DNA from: Streptomyces daqingensis
GTDB lineage: Bacteria; Actinomycetota; Actinomycetes; Streptomycetales; Streptomycetaceae
NCBI RefSeq assembly: GCF_014645895.1
Contig: NZ_BMMP01000013.1
Location: 62,001-126,000 of the forward strand
DNA length: 64,000 bases
Reading direction: 5' to 3'
Shown here in pieces: positions 49,953 to 59,095 of the stretch. Under the pieces are notes generated by a model. That model searched no databases, was not told the origin of the DNA, and saw only the letters and a list, made by a program, of their open reading frames with translations. The position numbers were made by a program, and so were the translations under genes. Every line of letters begins with the position of its first letter. The stretch's first letter is position 1.

Positions 49953-50531
49953 TCAGACCCGGCCGAGCCGCGTCCCCGGACGGACGTTCCAGCGTCCGGC
50001 TGCCGCGCTGAACTCCGTCGCGGTCAGCGGTTCCACGTCCACGCGCCACAGGCTCCCGGCCGGCGCGCCGAGTGCGAGGACGACGGCCGCGCGTACGACG
50101 TCGGGCTCCACCACGGCCACCACCCTGCCCGGCCGCGCGGCGAGCTCCGCCAGCCAGCCCTCGATCCTGGCGCACAACTCCCGTACGGATTCGCCCCCGT
50201 GGGGCGCGCTCTCCGGATCGGACAGCCAGCGGCGCACACCCTCGGGTTCGGCTGCCGCGACCTCCTCCAGCGTCCTCCCCCGCCAGCGGCCCATCGCACA
50301 TCCGGCGGCCCGCGCGACCGGTACCGCGGTCAGGCCCAGCGCTTCCGCCGTCTGCTCGCAGCGCGGCGCCGGGGAGGCGAAGTGGCGCGCCGGCGGTGCC
50401 GGCGGGAGCGTCCCGGCCGCCGTGGACGCGGCCCGCAGCCCTGCGGACGTGAGGACGCTCCCCCCGTCGAAGCGCACGTCGTCCGACGCCTCGTTACGGG
50501 CGGGCGAGATCAAAGTCACTCGGCAGGTCAT
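49953..50531 (-). CDS. Histidine-phosphatase-fold protein lacking the catalytic histidines
   Basis: 192 residues resembling the phosphoglycerate-mutase/CobC-like family that occurs with CbtAB. Where an RHG should start the protein it reads LISPARNEASDDVRF. Near the C-terminus, where the second His is expected, it reads VVAVVEPDVVRAAVVLALGA. Both His therefore appear lost. The remaining fold, including the PAPRCEQTAEALGL segment, is well conserved. It is divergent from cbtB. A non-enzymatic role in cobalamin or cobalt handling is possible. Confidence 0.78.
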   Translation of the reverse strand: MTCRVTLISPARNEASDDVRFDGGSVLTSAGLRAASTAAGTLPPAPPARHFASPAPRCEQTAEALGLTAVPVARAAGCAMGRWRGRTLEEVAAAEPEGVRRWLSDPESAPHGGESVRELCARIEGWLAELAARPGRVVAVVEPDVVRAAVVLALGAPAGSLWRVDVEPLTATEFSAAAGRWNVRPGTRLGRV

Positions 50532-50629
50532 CGTCCCCTCTTCCCCGGCTGAACTGCGGCTTCCCGGACGGCAGTCGGGCCCCTCCGGCGGTCCCGGAGA
50601 CACCGGGCGGCCTTGGCCGGGCAGGTCCC

Positions 50630-50775
50630 CGCGCGGTACCTTCCGCAGGTATAGACGACGGCAGGGCGGAAGCCGGTGGGAATCCGGCGCGGTCGCGCCA
50701 CTGTATGCCCCCTCCCCGTTCGCTGCCGCGCGCAGAGGACGGGCGGGACGAGTCAGACCCGCTGTGCCGTCACGG
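50630..50775 (+). promoter_or_regulatory. Cobalamin riboswitch upstream of cbtB
   Basis: The core GGAAGCCGGTGGGAATCCGG, followed by GCGGTCGCGCCACTGTA at 50687-50704, is the B12-box pattern. The downstream GAGTCAGACCCGCTG matches the 3' conserved segment. It lies 45-190 bases before cbtB on the same strand, so cobalamin should repress this cobalt transport unit. Confidence 0.88.
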
Positions 50776-50818
50776 GCTCCACCAACAGGGACGCGAGTTC
50801 CCATCAGGAGGTCATGTC

Positions 50819-51043
50819 ATGGCACAGTCCATCGCCCCGCCGTCCACCGGCGCCCCCACCGCTGTCCCGGCCCCGCTGCCGGTCAAGGCGATCCTTCCGT
50901 GGGCGGTCTTCTTCGGTCTTCTGACCCTGATCGCGCTGTACTTCGTCGGCGCGGAGCAGGGTGCCACGTCCGTCTTCGCCGGGACGGGCGTGCACGAGTG
51001 GGTCCACGACGGACGCCACCTGCTCGGCTTCCCCTGCCACTGA
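50819..51043 (+). CDS. cbtB: CbtB, cobalt transporter small subunit
   Basis: A 74-residue one-helix membrane protein. The hydrophobic segment ILPWAVFFGLLTLIALYFVG is followed by the His-rich tail TGVHEWVHDGRHLLGFPCH, the metal-binding end typical of CbtB. ATG 50819 follows AGGAGG at seven bases. The preceding riboswitch and cbtA immediately after define a B12-regulated cobalt uptake unit. Confidence 0.9.
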   Translation: MAQSIAPPSTGAPTAVPAPLPVKAILPWAVFFGLLTLIALYFVGAEQGATSVFAGTGVHEWVHDGRHLLGFPCH

Positions 51044-51060
51044 CGGGGAGGAAGCGCACC

Positions 51061-51831
51061 GTGAACTCCTCGACAGTGCGGGCACTCCTCGTGAGAGGCA
51101 TGCTCGCGGGTCTCATCGCGGGCATGTTGGCCCTGGTCACCGCCTATTTCCTGGGTGAACCGCAGATCGACGCCGCCATCGCGTACGAAGAGGCCCACAC
51201 GCACGGGCACGAGCACGGTCCGGAAGTAGTCAGCCGTTCCGTGCAGTCGACCGCCGGGCTGGCGACCGGCGTCCTCGTCTACGGCGTGGCCGTGGGCGGC
51301 GTCGCCTCGCTCGTCTTCAGCTTCGCCCTGGGACGGGTGGGCGGCTTCAGCCCGCGCGCCACGGCGCTGCTGCTGGCGGGCGCGGCGTTCGTGAGCGTCT
51401 ACCTCGTTCCGTTCCTCAAGTACCCGGCCAACCCGCCCTCCGTGGGCGATCCGGCCAGTCTCGACAAGCGCACCGCTCTGTTCTTCCTGATGGTGGTGCT
51501 GGGGGTGCTGCTCGCGGTCGCGGCGACGATCGCGGGCAGGCGGCTGGCCCCACGGCTGGGCAACTGGTACGCGACGGTCGTCGCCGGGCTCGGCTTCGCC
51601 GCGGCGGTGGGCATCGCGTACGCCTTCCTGCCGTCGTTGAGCGAACTCCCGGAGCACTTCCCCGCGTTGCTGCTCTGGCGGTTCCGCCTCTCGGCGCTCG
51701 CCGTGCAACTGGTGCTGTGGACGGCCTACGGGCTGACGTTCGCGCACTTCGCGCAGCGGCTCCTGGCGGGCCCGGCCCGCGAGCGGGAGACCGTGCGGGA
51801 CGGAGCAGCGCCTGCCGCCGCGCAGGTCTGA
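51061..51831 (+). CDS. cbtA: CbtA, cobalt transporter membrane subunit
   Basis: A 256-residue membrane protein with about five to seven helices. The loop EEAHTHGHEHGPEVVSRSVQ is His-rich and probably binds cobalt. FLKYPANPPSVGDPASLDKR is a conserved segment between helices. GTG 51061 starts 17 bases after cbtB, so the two are cotranscribed. Function rests on the CbtAB family and on the riboswitch. Confidence 0.9.
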   Translation: MNSSTVRALLVRGMLAGLIAGMLALVTAYFLGEPQIDAAIAYEEAHTHGHEHGPEVVSRSVQSTAGLATGVLVYGVAVGGVASLVFSFALGRVGGFSPRATALLLAGAAFVSVYLVPFLKYPANPPSVGDPASLDKRTALFFLMVVLGVLLAVAATIAGRRLAPRLGNWYATVVAGLGFAAAVGIAYAFLPSLSELPEHFPALLLWRFRLSALAVQLVLWTAYGLTFAHFAQRLLAGPARERETVRDGAAPAAAQV

Positions 51832-51888
51832 TCCGACCGGGCGCCCGCCCGCGCCGGTGCGGAGGACCGGCGGGCAAACGGATGACGG

Positions 51889-51927
51889 CCGCTGCCACGG
51901 ACCTCGTCAAGAGGCCCGTGGCAGCGG
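51889..51927 (+). terminator. 12-bp hairpin after cbtA
   Basis: CCGCTGCCACGG (51889-51900) pairs with 51916-51927 over 15 bases, followed by TCTGTTC. Confidence 0.75.
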
Positions 51928-51972
51928 TCTGTTCACCCCCGGCGGGCCGTCACCGTGCGGGCACCCCGGTTC

Positions 51973-52023
51973 GGGGCGGCCCGTCCGCGCGGCCCGTCAC
52001 CGGCAGCAGGGACGGGCCGCCCC
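51973..52023 (-). terminator. 14-bp hairpin in the cbtA/metE convergent region
   Basis: GGGGCGGCCCGTCC (51973-51986) pairs with 52010-52023. It can act for either strand; placed 55 bases beyond the metE stop. Confidence 0.6.
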
Positions 52024-52037
52024 GCCGCAACGGCGTG

Positions 52038-52078
52038 ACCGCCCGTCCCGCCCTGCCCGGAGAGGACGGGACGGCGGT
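52038..52078 (-). terminator. Hairpin abutting the metE stop
   Basis: ACCGCCCGTCCCG (52038-52050) pairs with 52067-52078, one bulged base. It begins right at the metE stop codon, on the metE transcript. Confidence 0.6.
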
Positions 52079-54390
52079 CAGCGCGTCTCTGCCCGCAGCG
52101 TCCGGGCCGCGGTGACGACGTTCTGCAGCGCCTCCCGCACTTCGGGCCAACTCCGCGTCTTCAGCCCGCAGTCGGGGTTGACCCACAGGCGCTCGGGCGG
52201 GATCGCCACGAGCCCCTTGCGCAGCAGCGACACCACTTCCTCGACCGTCGGAACCCGCGGCGAGTGGATGTCGTACACGCCCGGCCCGGCTTCGCGGGGG
52301 TAGCCGGCGGCGGCCAGTTCGTCCGCGACCCGCATGTGTGAGCGGGCCGCCTCCAGGCTGATGACGTCGGCGTCGAGATCGTCGATCGCCCGCACGATGT
52401 CCCCGAACTCCGCGTAGCACATGTGGGTGTGGATCTGGGTGTCCGCCCGCACACCCGAGGTGGCCAGGCGGAAGCATTCCGTCGCCCACCGCAGGTACTC
52501 GGGGCGCCCGGCCGCGCGCAGCGGGAGCGTCTCCCGCAGTGCCGGCTCGTCGACCTGGATGACGGCGGTCCCCGCGGCCTCCAGATCCGCGACCTCGTCG
52601 CGCAGCGCGAGAGCCACCTGCCGCGCGGTCTCCGCCTGCGGCTGGTCATCCCTCACGAAGGACCAGGCGAGCATCGTGACGGGGCCGGTGAGCATCCCCT
52701 TCACGGGGCGCCGGGTCTGCTCCTGGGCGTATCGCGTCCACTCGACGGTCATCGGCGCGCGGCGCGAGACGTCCCCGGCGAGGATCGGCGGGCGGACGTA
52801 GCGCGTGCCGTAGGACTGCACCCAGCCGTGCCGCGTCGCGGCGTAACCCTCCAGGCGTTCGGCGAAGTACTGGACCATGTCGTTGCGTTCGGGTTCGCCG
52901 TGCACGAGCACGTCGAGCCCGGCCTTCTCCTGGAAGCGGATCACGTCGCGTATCTCGGCGGCGATGCGCTTGTCGTAGTCCTCGCCGTCCAGCCGTCCGG
53001 ACCGCAAGTCGGCCCGGGCGGCCCGGAGTTCGCTCGTCTGGGGAAAGGAGCCGATAGTGGTGGCGGGCAGCGGCGGCAGGCCCAGCCTGGCCCGCTGGGC
53101 GGCGGCCCGCTCCGGGTAGGGCTGATCCCGGCGCGTCCCGGCCTCGGTGACGGCGGAGGCCCGCGCCCGCACGGACGCGTCCCGGGTGAGCTCCGACGAC
53201 GAACGGGCGGCGAGAGCGGCGGAGTTGGCGGCGAGCAACCCCGCGATGACCTCGGTGCCCTCGCTCAGGCCCTGGGCCAGGGTGACGGCTTCCTCCGCCT
53301 TCTGCCGCGCGAAGGAGAGCCAGCGCTGGATCCGCGGGTCGATGTCGCGCTCGACGGCCGCGTTCAGCGGTACGTGCAGCAGGGAACAGGACGGTGCGAC
53401 GTCGACCCTGTCCGCGAAGCCGAGCAGGGAGGCGAGGGTGGCCAGCGACCTCCGCAGGTCGTTGATCCACACGTTGCGGCCGTCCACGACCCCGGCGACG
53501 AGCCGCTTGCCCGGCACTCCGCCGACGCCCGCCAGATCGTCGAGGTTGGCGGCGGCAGGACCGGTGAAGTCCATCGCGAGGCCCTCGACGGGAGCCGCGG
53601 CGAGCACCGGCAGCGCCTCACCGAGACGGTCGAAGTAGGAGGCCACCAGCAGTTTCGGCCTGTCGGCCAGTGCTCCCAGCTCCCGGTACGCGCGGGCGGC
53701 GGCGTCCAGCTCGGCGGGGCCGCGGTCGGCCACGAGCGCCGGTTCGTCGAGCTGGACCCACCCGGCGCCGGCCGCGCGCAGGTCGGTGAGGATCTCGGCG
53801 TAGACGGGGAGCAGCCGGTCCAGCAGCGTCAGCGGCTCGAAGCCGTCCGGTGCGCCGGGCGCGGGCTTGGCCAGCAGGAGGTAGGTGACGGGCCCGACGA
53901 GCACGGGGCGCGCCGTGTGCCCCTGGGCGACCGCCTCGGCCAGCTCGCCGGTCTGCTTGCGCGAGTCGGCGGAGAAGACGGTTTCCGGGCCCAACTCCGG
54001 TACGAGGTAGTGGTAGTTGGTGTCGAACCACTTCGTCATCTCCAGCGGCGCGACGTCCCGCGTGCCGCGTGCCATGGCGAAGTAGCGGTCCAGGGAGCCG
54101 GGTTCGGCGACCGCCCGGTGGCGTTCCGGAACGGCTCCGACCATGACGGTCGTGTCCAGCACGTGGTCGTACAGGGAGAAGTCGCCCGTCGGGACTTCGT
54201 GGACGCCGGCGCTCACGAGCTGCCGCCAGTTGTCGCGGCGCAGTTCGGCAGCGGTGCGGTGCAGGTCGCCGGCTGCGACGCGGCCCTTCCAGTAGCCCTC
54301 GACGGCCTTCTTCAGTTCCCGGCCGGGGCCCTGCCGGGGATAGCCGTGGACGGTGGCGCGTGAGGCCGCGGCTGCGGACTTGGTGGTCAC
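52078..54390 (-). CDS. metE: Cobalamin-independent methionine synthase
   Basis: Transfers the methyl group of methyl-tetrahydrofolate polyglutamate to homocysteine with zinc and without B12. The 770 residues match the family. The C-terminal catalytic half begins LPPLPATTIGSFPQTSELRA; zinc ligands are in THMCYAEF (His, Cys), the Glu nearby and the late WVNPDCGLKTRSW (Cys). The N-terminal half carries the second barrel. Start GTG 54390 follows GGAGAG. Control by the upstream riboswitch would turn it off when B12 allows MetH to be used. Confidence 0.96.
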   Translation of the reverse strand: MTTKSAAAASRATVHGYPRQGPGRELKKAVEGYWKGRVAAGDLHRTAAELRRDNWRQLVSAGVHEVPTGDFSLYDHVLDTTVMVGAVPERHRAVAEPGSLDRYFAMARGTRDVAPLEMTKWFDTNYHYLVPELGPETVFSADSRKQTGELAEAVAQGHTARPVLVGPVTYLLLAKPAPGAPDGFEPLTLLDRLLPVYAEILTDLRAAGAGWVQLDEPALVADRGPAELDAAARAYRELGALADRPKLLVASYFDRLGEALPVLAAAPVEGLAMDFTGPAAANLDDLAGVGGVPGKRLVAGVVDGRNVWINDLRRSLATLASLLGFADRVDVAPSCSLLHVPLNAAVERDIDPRIQRWLSFARQKAEEAVTLAQGLSEGTEVIAGLLAANSAALAARSSSELTRDASVRARASAVTEAGTRRDQPYPERAAAQRARLGLPPLPATTIGSFPQTSELRAARADLRSGRLDGEDYDKRIAAEIRDVIRFQEKAGLDVLVHGEPERNDMVQYFAERLEGYAATRHGWVQSYGTRYVRPPILAGDVSRRAPMTVEWTRYAQEQTRRPVKGMLTGPVTMLAWSFVRDDQPQAETARQVALALRDEVADLEAAGTAVIQVDEPALRETLPLRAAGRPEYLRWATECFRLATSGVRADTQIHTHMCYAEFGDIVRAIDDLDADVISLEAARSHMRVADELAAAGYPREAGPGVYDIHSPRVPTVEEVVSLLRKGLVAIPPERLWVNPDCGLKTRSWPEVREALQNVVTAARTLRAETR

Positions 54391-54539
54391 TCAACTCTCC
54401 TTCGCGAGTCTCGCCGGTGCCCTCGGGGGCCGGACGCGAGCAGGAGAGGTGACGCGGCGGAACGCACTGCGTGCCGCCTGCTGCCGCCGACCCGCCCTCG
54501 AGGTCACCGAGATCGCCGCGCACGCGTCGCGTGCGCGGG

Positions 54540-54745
54540 CAGTGGCAGGTCTTCGGACTCGCGGGCGCGCCGCGTCCTCACGGACCGGCTCCTACTTGCC
54601 GTCGCTTCCCGGGCCCGTACGGGCCCAGTGCGTCTGACGGCGTTCGTTCCCACTCACCGCTGCGGGGCAGTTCCGGATTCGCACCGGATTCCCTCTTGCG
54701 ACCCCCTGCCTGGCGGACAGGGCGAACCGACTGCCCTTCAAGGCT
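54540..54745 (-). promoter_or_regulatory. Cobalamin riboswitch upstream of metE
   Basis: Read on the minus strand, GGTTCGCCC opens the element near 54730. GGAATCCGGTGCGAATCCGG then AACTGCCCCGCAGCGGT form the B12-box core. GAGTCCGAAGACCTGCC closes it near 54550. The metE start lies 150 bases beyond. Confidence 0.92.
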
Positions 54746-55101
54746 ACGGGCGTGCGGGAGGCGGCGGCAAAGGTTCGCGGCGATCCGCGGTGAGGGGTTG
54801 CTCATGCCCTCGGGTGGTTTGGACGGCGGTGCACGTGGGCCGGTCGCCTGTCCCTCCCTGCGCCGACGGAGGGGGGCGTCCGGGGACCGGCGGTGTGGCG
54901 GACCGCGGGCGGCGCCCGGCGGTTCCAAGCTGCTTCCGGACAGTCACCGCCCGCCTCGCCCGGGCGCCGCGAGCGACGCGGCAGTGAAGCGGACGCAGCA
55001 GCGCCACGCCGGTGCCTCCCGGCACCGTCCCCGGCCCGGGCCCCCGCACGCGCCTGCGGGAGAAGCGGTGCGGCCGTCACCACGCGACAGGAGAAACGAC
55101 C
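54746..55101. other. Region between the metE riboswitch and the P450 gene
   Basis: No gene seen. A short perfect hairpin GGTGCC-TCCC-GGCACC lies at 55011-55026, about 75 bases before the P450 start. Promoters for both directions must be here, but none is clear. Confidence 0.4.
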
Positions 55102-56490
55102 ATGCAACTCCCCGGCTCCGCCGAGTCAGCCGCCGCCCGCCCCGCGGACCTGCCGCCCGAGGCGAACCCGGCCGACCCCCGCTTCTGGCAGCTCCCCCAC
55201 GACGAGCGGCTGGCCGTTTTCGCCAAGCTGCGGAGCCTGGAGTCGCCGGAGTTCTTCAGCCCTCCCGCCGGCACCCTGCGCAAGGGGAACGAGCCGGGTT
55301 TCTACGCGCTGGTCAGGCACGAGGACGTACGGGAGGCCAGCCGGAACCCGGCGGTCTTCGGGAGCGCCCCCGGTGTGACCACGCCGCTGCCCGCGCGCTG
55401 GGTGCAGGCCCTCTTCGGGCAGTCCATGGTCAACCTCGACGGCCAGGAGCACGCGCAGCTCCGGAAGATCGTCTCGCGTGCCTTCAGCCCGCGTCTGCTC
55501 GCGCAGGCGGAGCGGGACATCCACGACGTGGCCGAGCGCGCCGTACGGGACGCGGTGCGGCGTCCGTCGCGCGAGTTCGTCACCGCCGTGGCCTCCCGGG
55601 TGCCCTTCGAGGTCGTGTGCAACATGATGGGCATCCCCGAACGGCACCGGCCGCGCATCCTCGCCCAGCTCAACGACGCCTCCGAGGACATCGGCGTCGG
55701 ACGCGGGGCGCGCCGCAGGTTCCGCGTCCCCGGCAAGGGCCTGCGGGCTCTCGCCCGGATGCACGTCATGATCGCCAGACTCGCCCGCGAGCGCCGCCGC
55801 CACCCCGCGGACGACCTCATCTCGGCGCTCGTCACCGCCGACGTCGACGGGGAGTGCCTGGGCAACCGCCAACTCGGGGCGTTCTTCACCCTGTTGATGG
55901 TCGCGGGGGTCGAGACCACCCGCAACGCCATCTCGCACGGACTCGCGCTGCTCGCCGACCACCCGGACCAACGCGACCTGTGGGCCGGTGACTTCGAGAA
56001 GTACGCCGACTCGGCCGTGGACGAGATCGTGCGCTGCTCGACGCCCATCATCCAGTTCAAGCGCACCCTGCGGCGCGACCACGTCGTCGGCGAACGGACC
56101 CTGCGCGAGGGCGAGATGGTCGCCCTGTACTACGCCTCCGCGAACCGCGACGAGGCCGTCTTCCCGTTCGCCGACACCTTCGACATCACCCGCGACCCCA
56201 ACCCCCACCTCGGCTACGGCGGCGGAGGACCCCACTACTGCCTCGGCGCGCACCTCGCCCGGCAGGAGCTGAAGGCGCTCTTCCGCCTGCTGCTCGACGG
56301 TTCCGTGGCGATGCATGCCGCGGGGCCGCCCGAGCTCGTGCCCTCCAGCTTCGACAACCGCGTCAGGTCGCTCCCCTTCGGCCTCGGCGGCTGCCCGGCC
56401 TCCGGAGACTCCACGCCACAGGACGCCGCTCCCGGCGCGGAAGACGCCGGTGGTGCGCAGTGCCCGTCGCCCGGAGCGCGCGGGGCGTAG
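55102..56490 (+). CDS. Cytochrome P450
   Basis: A 462-residue bacterial class I P450. The I-helix oxygen motif is LMVAGVETTRNAIS. The K-helix ExxR is in DEIVRCSTPIIQFKR. The heme loop HLGYGGGGPHYCLGAHLAR has Cys, with Gly in place of the usual Phe seven residues before Cys. That loop and the overall pattern resemble CYP124/CYP125-type fatty-acid or sterol hydroxylases. No ferredoxin or reductase is adjacent and no biosynthetic cluster surrounds it. The C-terminal 40 residues are a Pro/Ala/Gly tail. ATG follows CAGGAGAA. Confidence 0.93.
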   Translation: MQLPGSAESAAARPADLPPEANPADPRFWQLPHDERLAVFAKLRSLESPEFFSPPAGTLRKGNEPGFYALVRHEDVREASRNPAVFGSAPGVTTPLPARWVQALFGQSMVNLDGQEHAQLRKIVSRAFSPRLLAQAERDIHDVAERAVRDAVRRPSREFVTAVASRVPFEVVCNMMGIPERHRPRILAQLNDASEDIGVGRGARRRFRVPGKGLRALARMHVMIARLARERRRHPADDLISALVTADVDGECLGNRQLGAFFTLLMVAGVETTRNAISHGLALLADHPDQRDLWAGDFEKYADSAVDEIVRCSTPIIQFKRTLRRDHVVGERTLREGEMVALYYASANRDEAVFPFADTFDITRDPNPHLGYGGGGPHYCLGAHLARQELKALFRLLLDGSVAMHAAGPPELVPSSFDNRVRSLPFGLGGCPASGDSTPQDAAPGAEDAGGAQCPSPGARGA

Positions 56491-56513
56491 CCGGGCGAAG
56501 GCGGGCCGGAAGC

Positions 56514-56542
56514 GTGCCGGGCGGCTCGATGCCGCCCGGCAC
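56514..56542 (+). terminator. Perfect 12-bp hairpin between converging genes
   Basis: GTGCCGGGCGGC-TCGAT-GCCGCCCGGCAC, 24 bases after the P450 stop and 29 before the end of the minus-strand gene. It can stop both transcripts. Confidence 0.82.
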
Positions 56543-56571
56543 CGGAACGTCTGCCGCGTCGCCTCCCGGTC

Positions 56572-58818
56572 TCAGGGCATGAACTCGGCGATCAGGTCGG
56601 GGATCAGCACCGCGTTCGGGTAGCCCATCGGCACGGTGAGCACCGGCTCGTTCCGGCCCTTCCTGTAGACGCAGACCATGCCCGCGCGGAGCTGCGTGCC
56701 GAGGACCTCGCGCCAGGGCAAGGAGACCCGCGGCCTGGCACACACGACCCCGCCGCGGTCCACCTTCACGCCGGCGCCGACCGTGACGGTCTCGCCCCTG
56801 CGCACCGCCGCGACGAGCTGTGCGAGCAGCCGCGGCTCGAGGAACTGCCGCGACAGGTTCACCAGGGACAGCCACTCCTCCGGCGGCTCGCTCACGCGGC
56901 GGAACGCGTGGAAGTTCACGAGGACGCCGTCCCGTCCGAGCCCGCCGTGGTACGGGTACTTGTCCACCTGGAAGTCGAACGCGCTCTCGTGGCTGGTCGG
57001 CCACAGGAAGCGCTTCGTGGCGGTGTGCGTGACCGAATAGCCCACCCACTCCACCTCGTCGAGCGCGATCGACCTCTTGCCGTAAGTGATCACCTGCGGA
57101 TCCGCATAGAGACGCTTCCGGCCGATCGCCGTGTCCAGGACGGGAATCGGGCGCGACGGCGGCGCCACCGGCGACGTCCGGCCCTGCGGAGGCACCTGTG
57201 CGGCGGGCGCGTTGCCGGGTCCGGGAGCCGCGGCGCCGGAACGCGGGGACCCCGCCCGGCCCTCCGCGGCAGCGGCCTGTGGCGCGGTGCGGGCCGCGGT
57301 GCCGTGCCCGCCGGCACCCGTGACGTACTCGGCGAGCCACGCCGGTGTGCCGGCGCGCGGGTATGCGGCCAGGTCGTTGCGGTAGTGCTCCGGTGCGAGC
57401 AGGTGGCCGTCGGGGAGGGGGCGGTCGCCGTAGTCGAACACGGTGGCGATACGGGCGTTCGCGCCGCCCTCGTGGCCGAGTTCGAGGAGCAGCCGCCACC
57501 ACGGTCCGGCGGGCATCCGTGCGGCCAGGTGCCGCTGCCGGCGGACCAGTACGGCGATCTGCTCGGGCACCGGCACCTCCGTGCTGCGGCTCCCGGTCCA
57601 GAAGCGGAGCTGCCCGACCTCGCGGGAGACCGTGAAGGAGAAAGCCGCGGTGAACCGGTCCCACCCCGCGGGGCCGAGGAGCGCGAGCTGCTGAGCGAGG
57701 GGGCCGAGCAGCCCGGCCGCCCTGGCCGCGACCACTTCCTCCGAGGGCGGCTCGACGGTGAACGAGCTGATCTGCGGCGGGCCTTCGGACTCCGACTCGC
57801 GGCGCACCACCTCGTCCTTGAGCTCCGCCAGGAACCGCTCCTCCGCGGGGCGGCGGCGCACGTACGCCTCCTCGGCGCCGAACAGCTCCTCGGCCTCCCG
57901 GGGAGGGATCGAGCTCGACGTCTCCTTCACGCGGCCGATGTCGCTGACGAGGAAGACCGATCGGCCCACCGGCATGTCGAGGAACGCCATGGGGTCGCTC
58001 TCGTCGACGTCCACCGGCGCGTACACGCTCCAGCCCGCTTCGAAGCGGTCTGCCGCCAGTCCCTGGACGGGGTAGTCGAGCCGGTGCTCCCGGACGTGCT
58101 CGGCGACGAGCGCGGTGGCCCTGGCCGCCGGCATGCCCCCGCCGTCGGGCGGTGGGACTCGGTCGAGGGGGTGGCCGACCCGGCCTGCGGGCGCGCTGGA
58201 CGGCGACCGGCCGCGGTAGTGCTGCGTGAGGTCGAACCAGAGGCACACTTCCTCGGCCGTCTCGGCATCGACGTCGGCCGCGGCCACCGACCACGAGCCC
58301 CCGGCGTCCCGCCCGTACAGCGTCACCAGCTCGGCGTCGTCCCGGCTCACGACGACGTAGTCCGCCTCGTGGAGTTCGCCCACCTCGGCGGCCTCTTCGA
58401 GCGTGGGCGGCGTGGCGCTGACGCGCTCCCCGAACGGTTCGCCGTCGACGTCGACAGCGGTCAGGACGTAACCGTCCTCACCGGAGGCGAGGGGAAGGTC
58501 CAGCGGGAGGAAGGGATCGCCCACCCCGTCCGGCACGGCGCCGCCGCCCCGGCCCAGCCCCCGGCGGCACGACTCGTCGTGCCGCCGGCGCAGTTCCACG
58601 ACGACGGGGGCGGGCGCGTCCGTGACGAGGACCGACCAGGCGCCGGCCGCGTCCCTGCCGTAGAGGGTGATGTCGTGGCCGTGACGGACCGACACGTAGT
58701 CCGTCCGGTGGCTGTCGCCGAATGCGGCGGCCTCGCGGAGGGTGGGCGCCGTGGGGAGTTCGCGTTCCGCGAGCCGTTCGCCCCGGGCGTCGGTGGCCGC
58801 CATCACGTAGCCGGTCAT
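56572..58818 (-). CDS. Multidomain protein with duplicated N-terminal domain, immunity-like middle and PH-like C-terminus
   Basis: 748 residues. Residues 3-80 and 116-195 are copies of one domain (GYVMAATD.. / GYVLTAVD.., each with TLYGRDA..SWSV). Residues about 235-310 include DRFEAGWSVYAPVDVDESDP and VSDIGRVKETSSSIPP, a pattern I associate with immunity-type modules. About 400-495 resembles the YezG/DUF600-like domain (FDYGDRPLP). A Gly/Ala/Pro linker (495-545) leads to a C-terminal domain (560-748). No signal peptide is present. Probably an intracellular immunity or signalling scaffold; the function is inferred from fold resemblance only. Confidence 0.72.
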   Translation of the reverse strand: MTGYVMAATDARGERLAERELPTAPTLREAAAFGDSHRTDYVSVRHGHDITLYGRDAAGAWSVLVTDAPAPVVVELRRRHDESCRRGLGRGGGAVPDGVGDPFLPLDLPLASGEDGYVLTAVDVDGEPFGERVSATPPTLEEAAEVGELHEADYVVVSRDDAELVTLYGRDAGGSWSVAAADVDAETAEEVCLWFDLTQHYRGRSPSSAPAGRVGHPLDRVPPPDGGGMPAARATALVAEHVREHRLDYPVQGLAADRFEAGWSVYAPVDVDESDPMAFLDMPVGRSVFLVSDIGRVKETSSSIPPREAEELFGAEEAYVRRRPAEERFLAELKDEVVRRESESEGPPQISSFTVEPPSEEVVAARAAGLLGPLAQQLALLGPAGWDRFTAAFSFTVSREVGQLRFWTGSRSTEVPVPEQIAVLVRRQRHLAARMPAGPWWRLLLELGHEGGANARIATVFDYGDRPLPDGHLLAPEHYRNDLAAYPRAGTPAWLAEYVTGAGGHGTAARTAPQAAAAEGRAGSPRSGAAAPGPGNAPAAQVPPQGRTSPVAPPSRPIPVLDTAIGRKRLYADPQVITYGKRSIALDEVEWVGYSVTHTATKRFLWPTSHESAFDFQVDKYPYHGGLGRDGVLVNFHAFRRVSEPPEEWLSLVNLSRQFLEPRLLAQLVAAVRRGETVTVGAGVKVDRGGVVCARPRVSLPWREVLGTQLRAGMVCVYRKGRNEPVLTVPMGYPNAVLIPDLIAEFMP

Positions 58819-59095
58819 CGGTCGTGCTCCTGTCGCTGCGGAGGATGGTGAGTGCAGGTGACGCCACATGGTGGCCGACGGCGCCGGAGATCCGGTAGCC
58901 GAAAGCGCGGCCCTGCAAAGCCCTTGTCCGCGACGCGAGTTGGGCGTATGGCGCGAGCCGCGCGGAGGGCCCTCACGGCGCCTCGCCGCCCCGGCCGCGC
59001 ACTCGTCCGGCCGTCGTCTTTACTGCGACGGACTGGCACGGGCCGCAGATACCGACGCCTGCTCGGGGTGTTTCCGATAAGGCGGCAGCCGTACG

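Noticed and set aside
55102..56490. Biosynthetic gene cluster around the P450
   Set aside because: No synthase, tailoring set, ferredoxin or exporter is next to it; metE and an immunity-like gene flank it.
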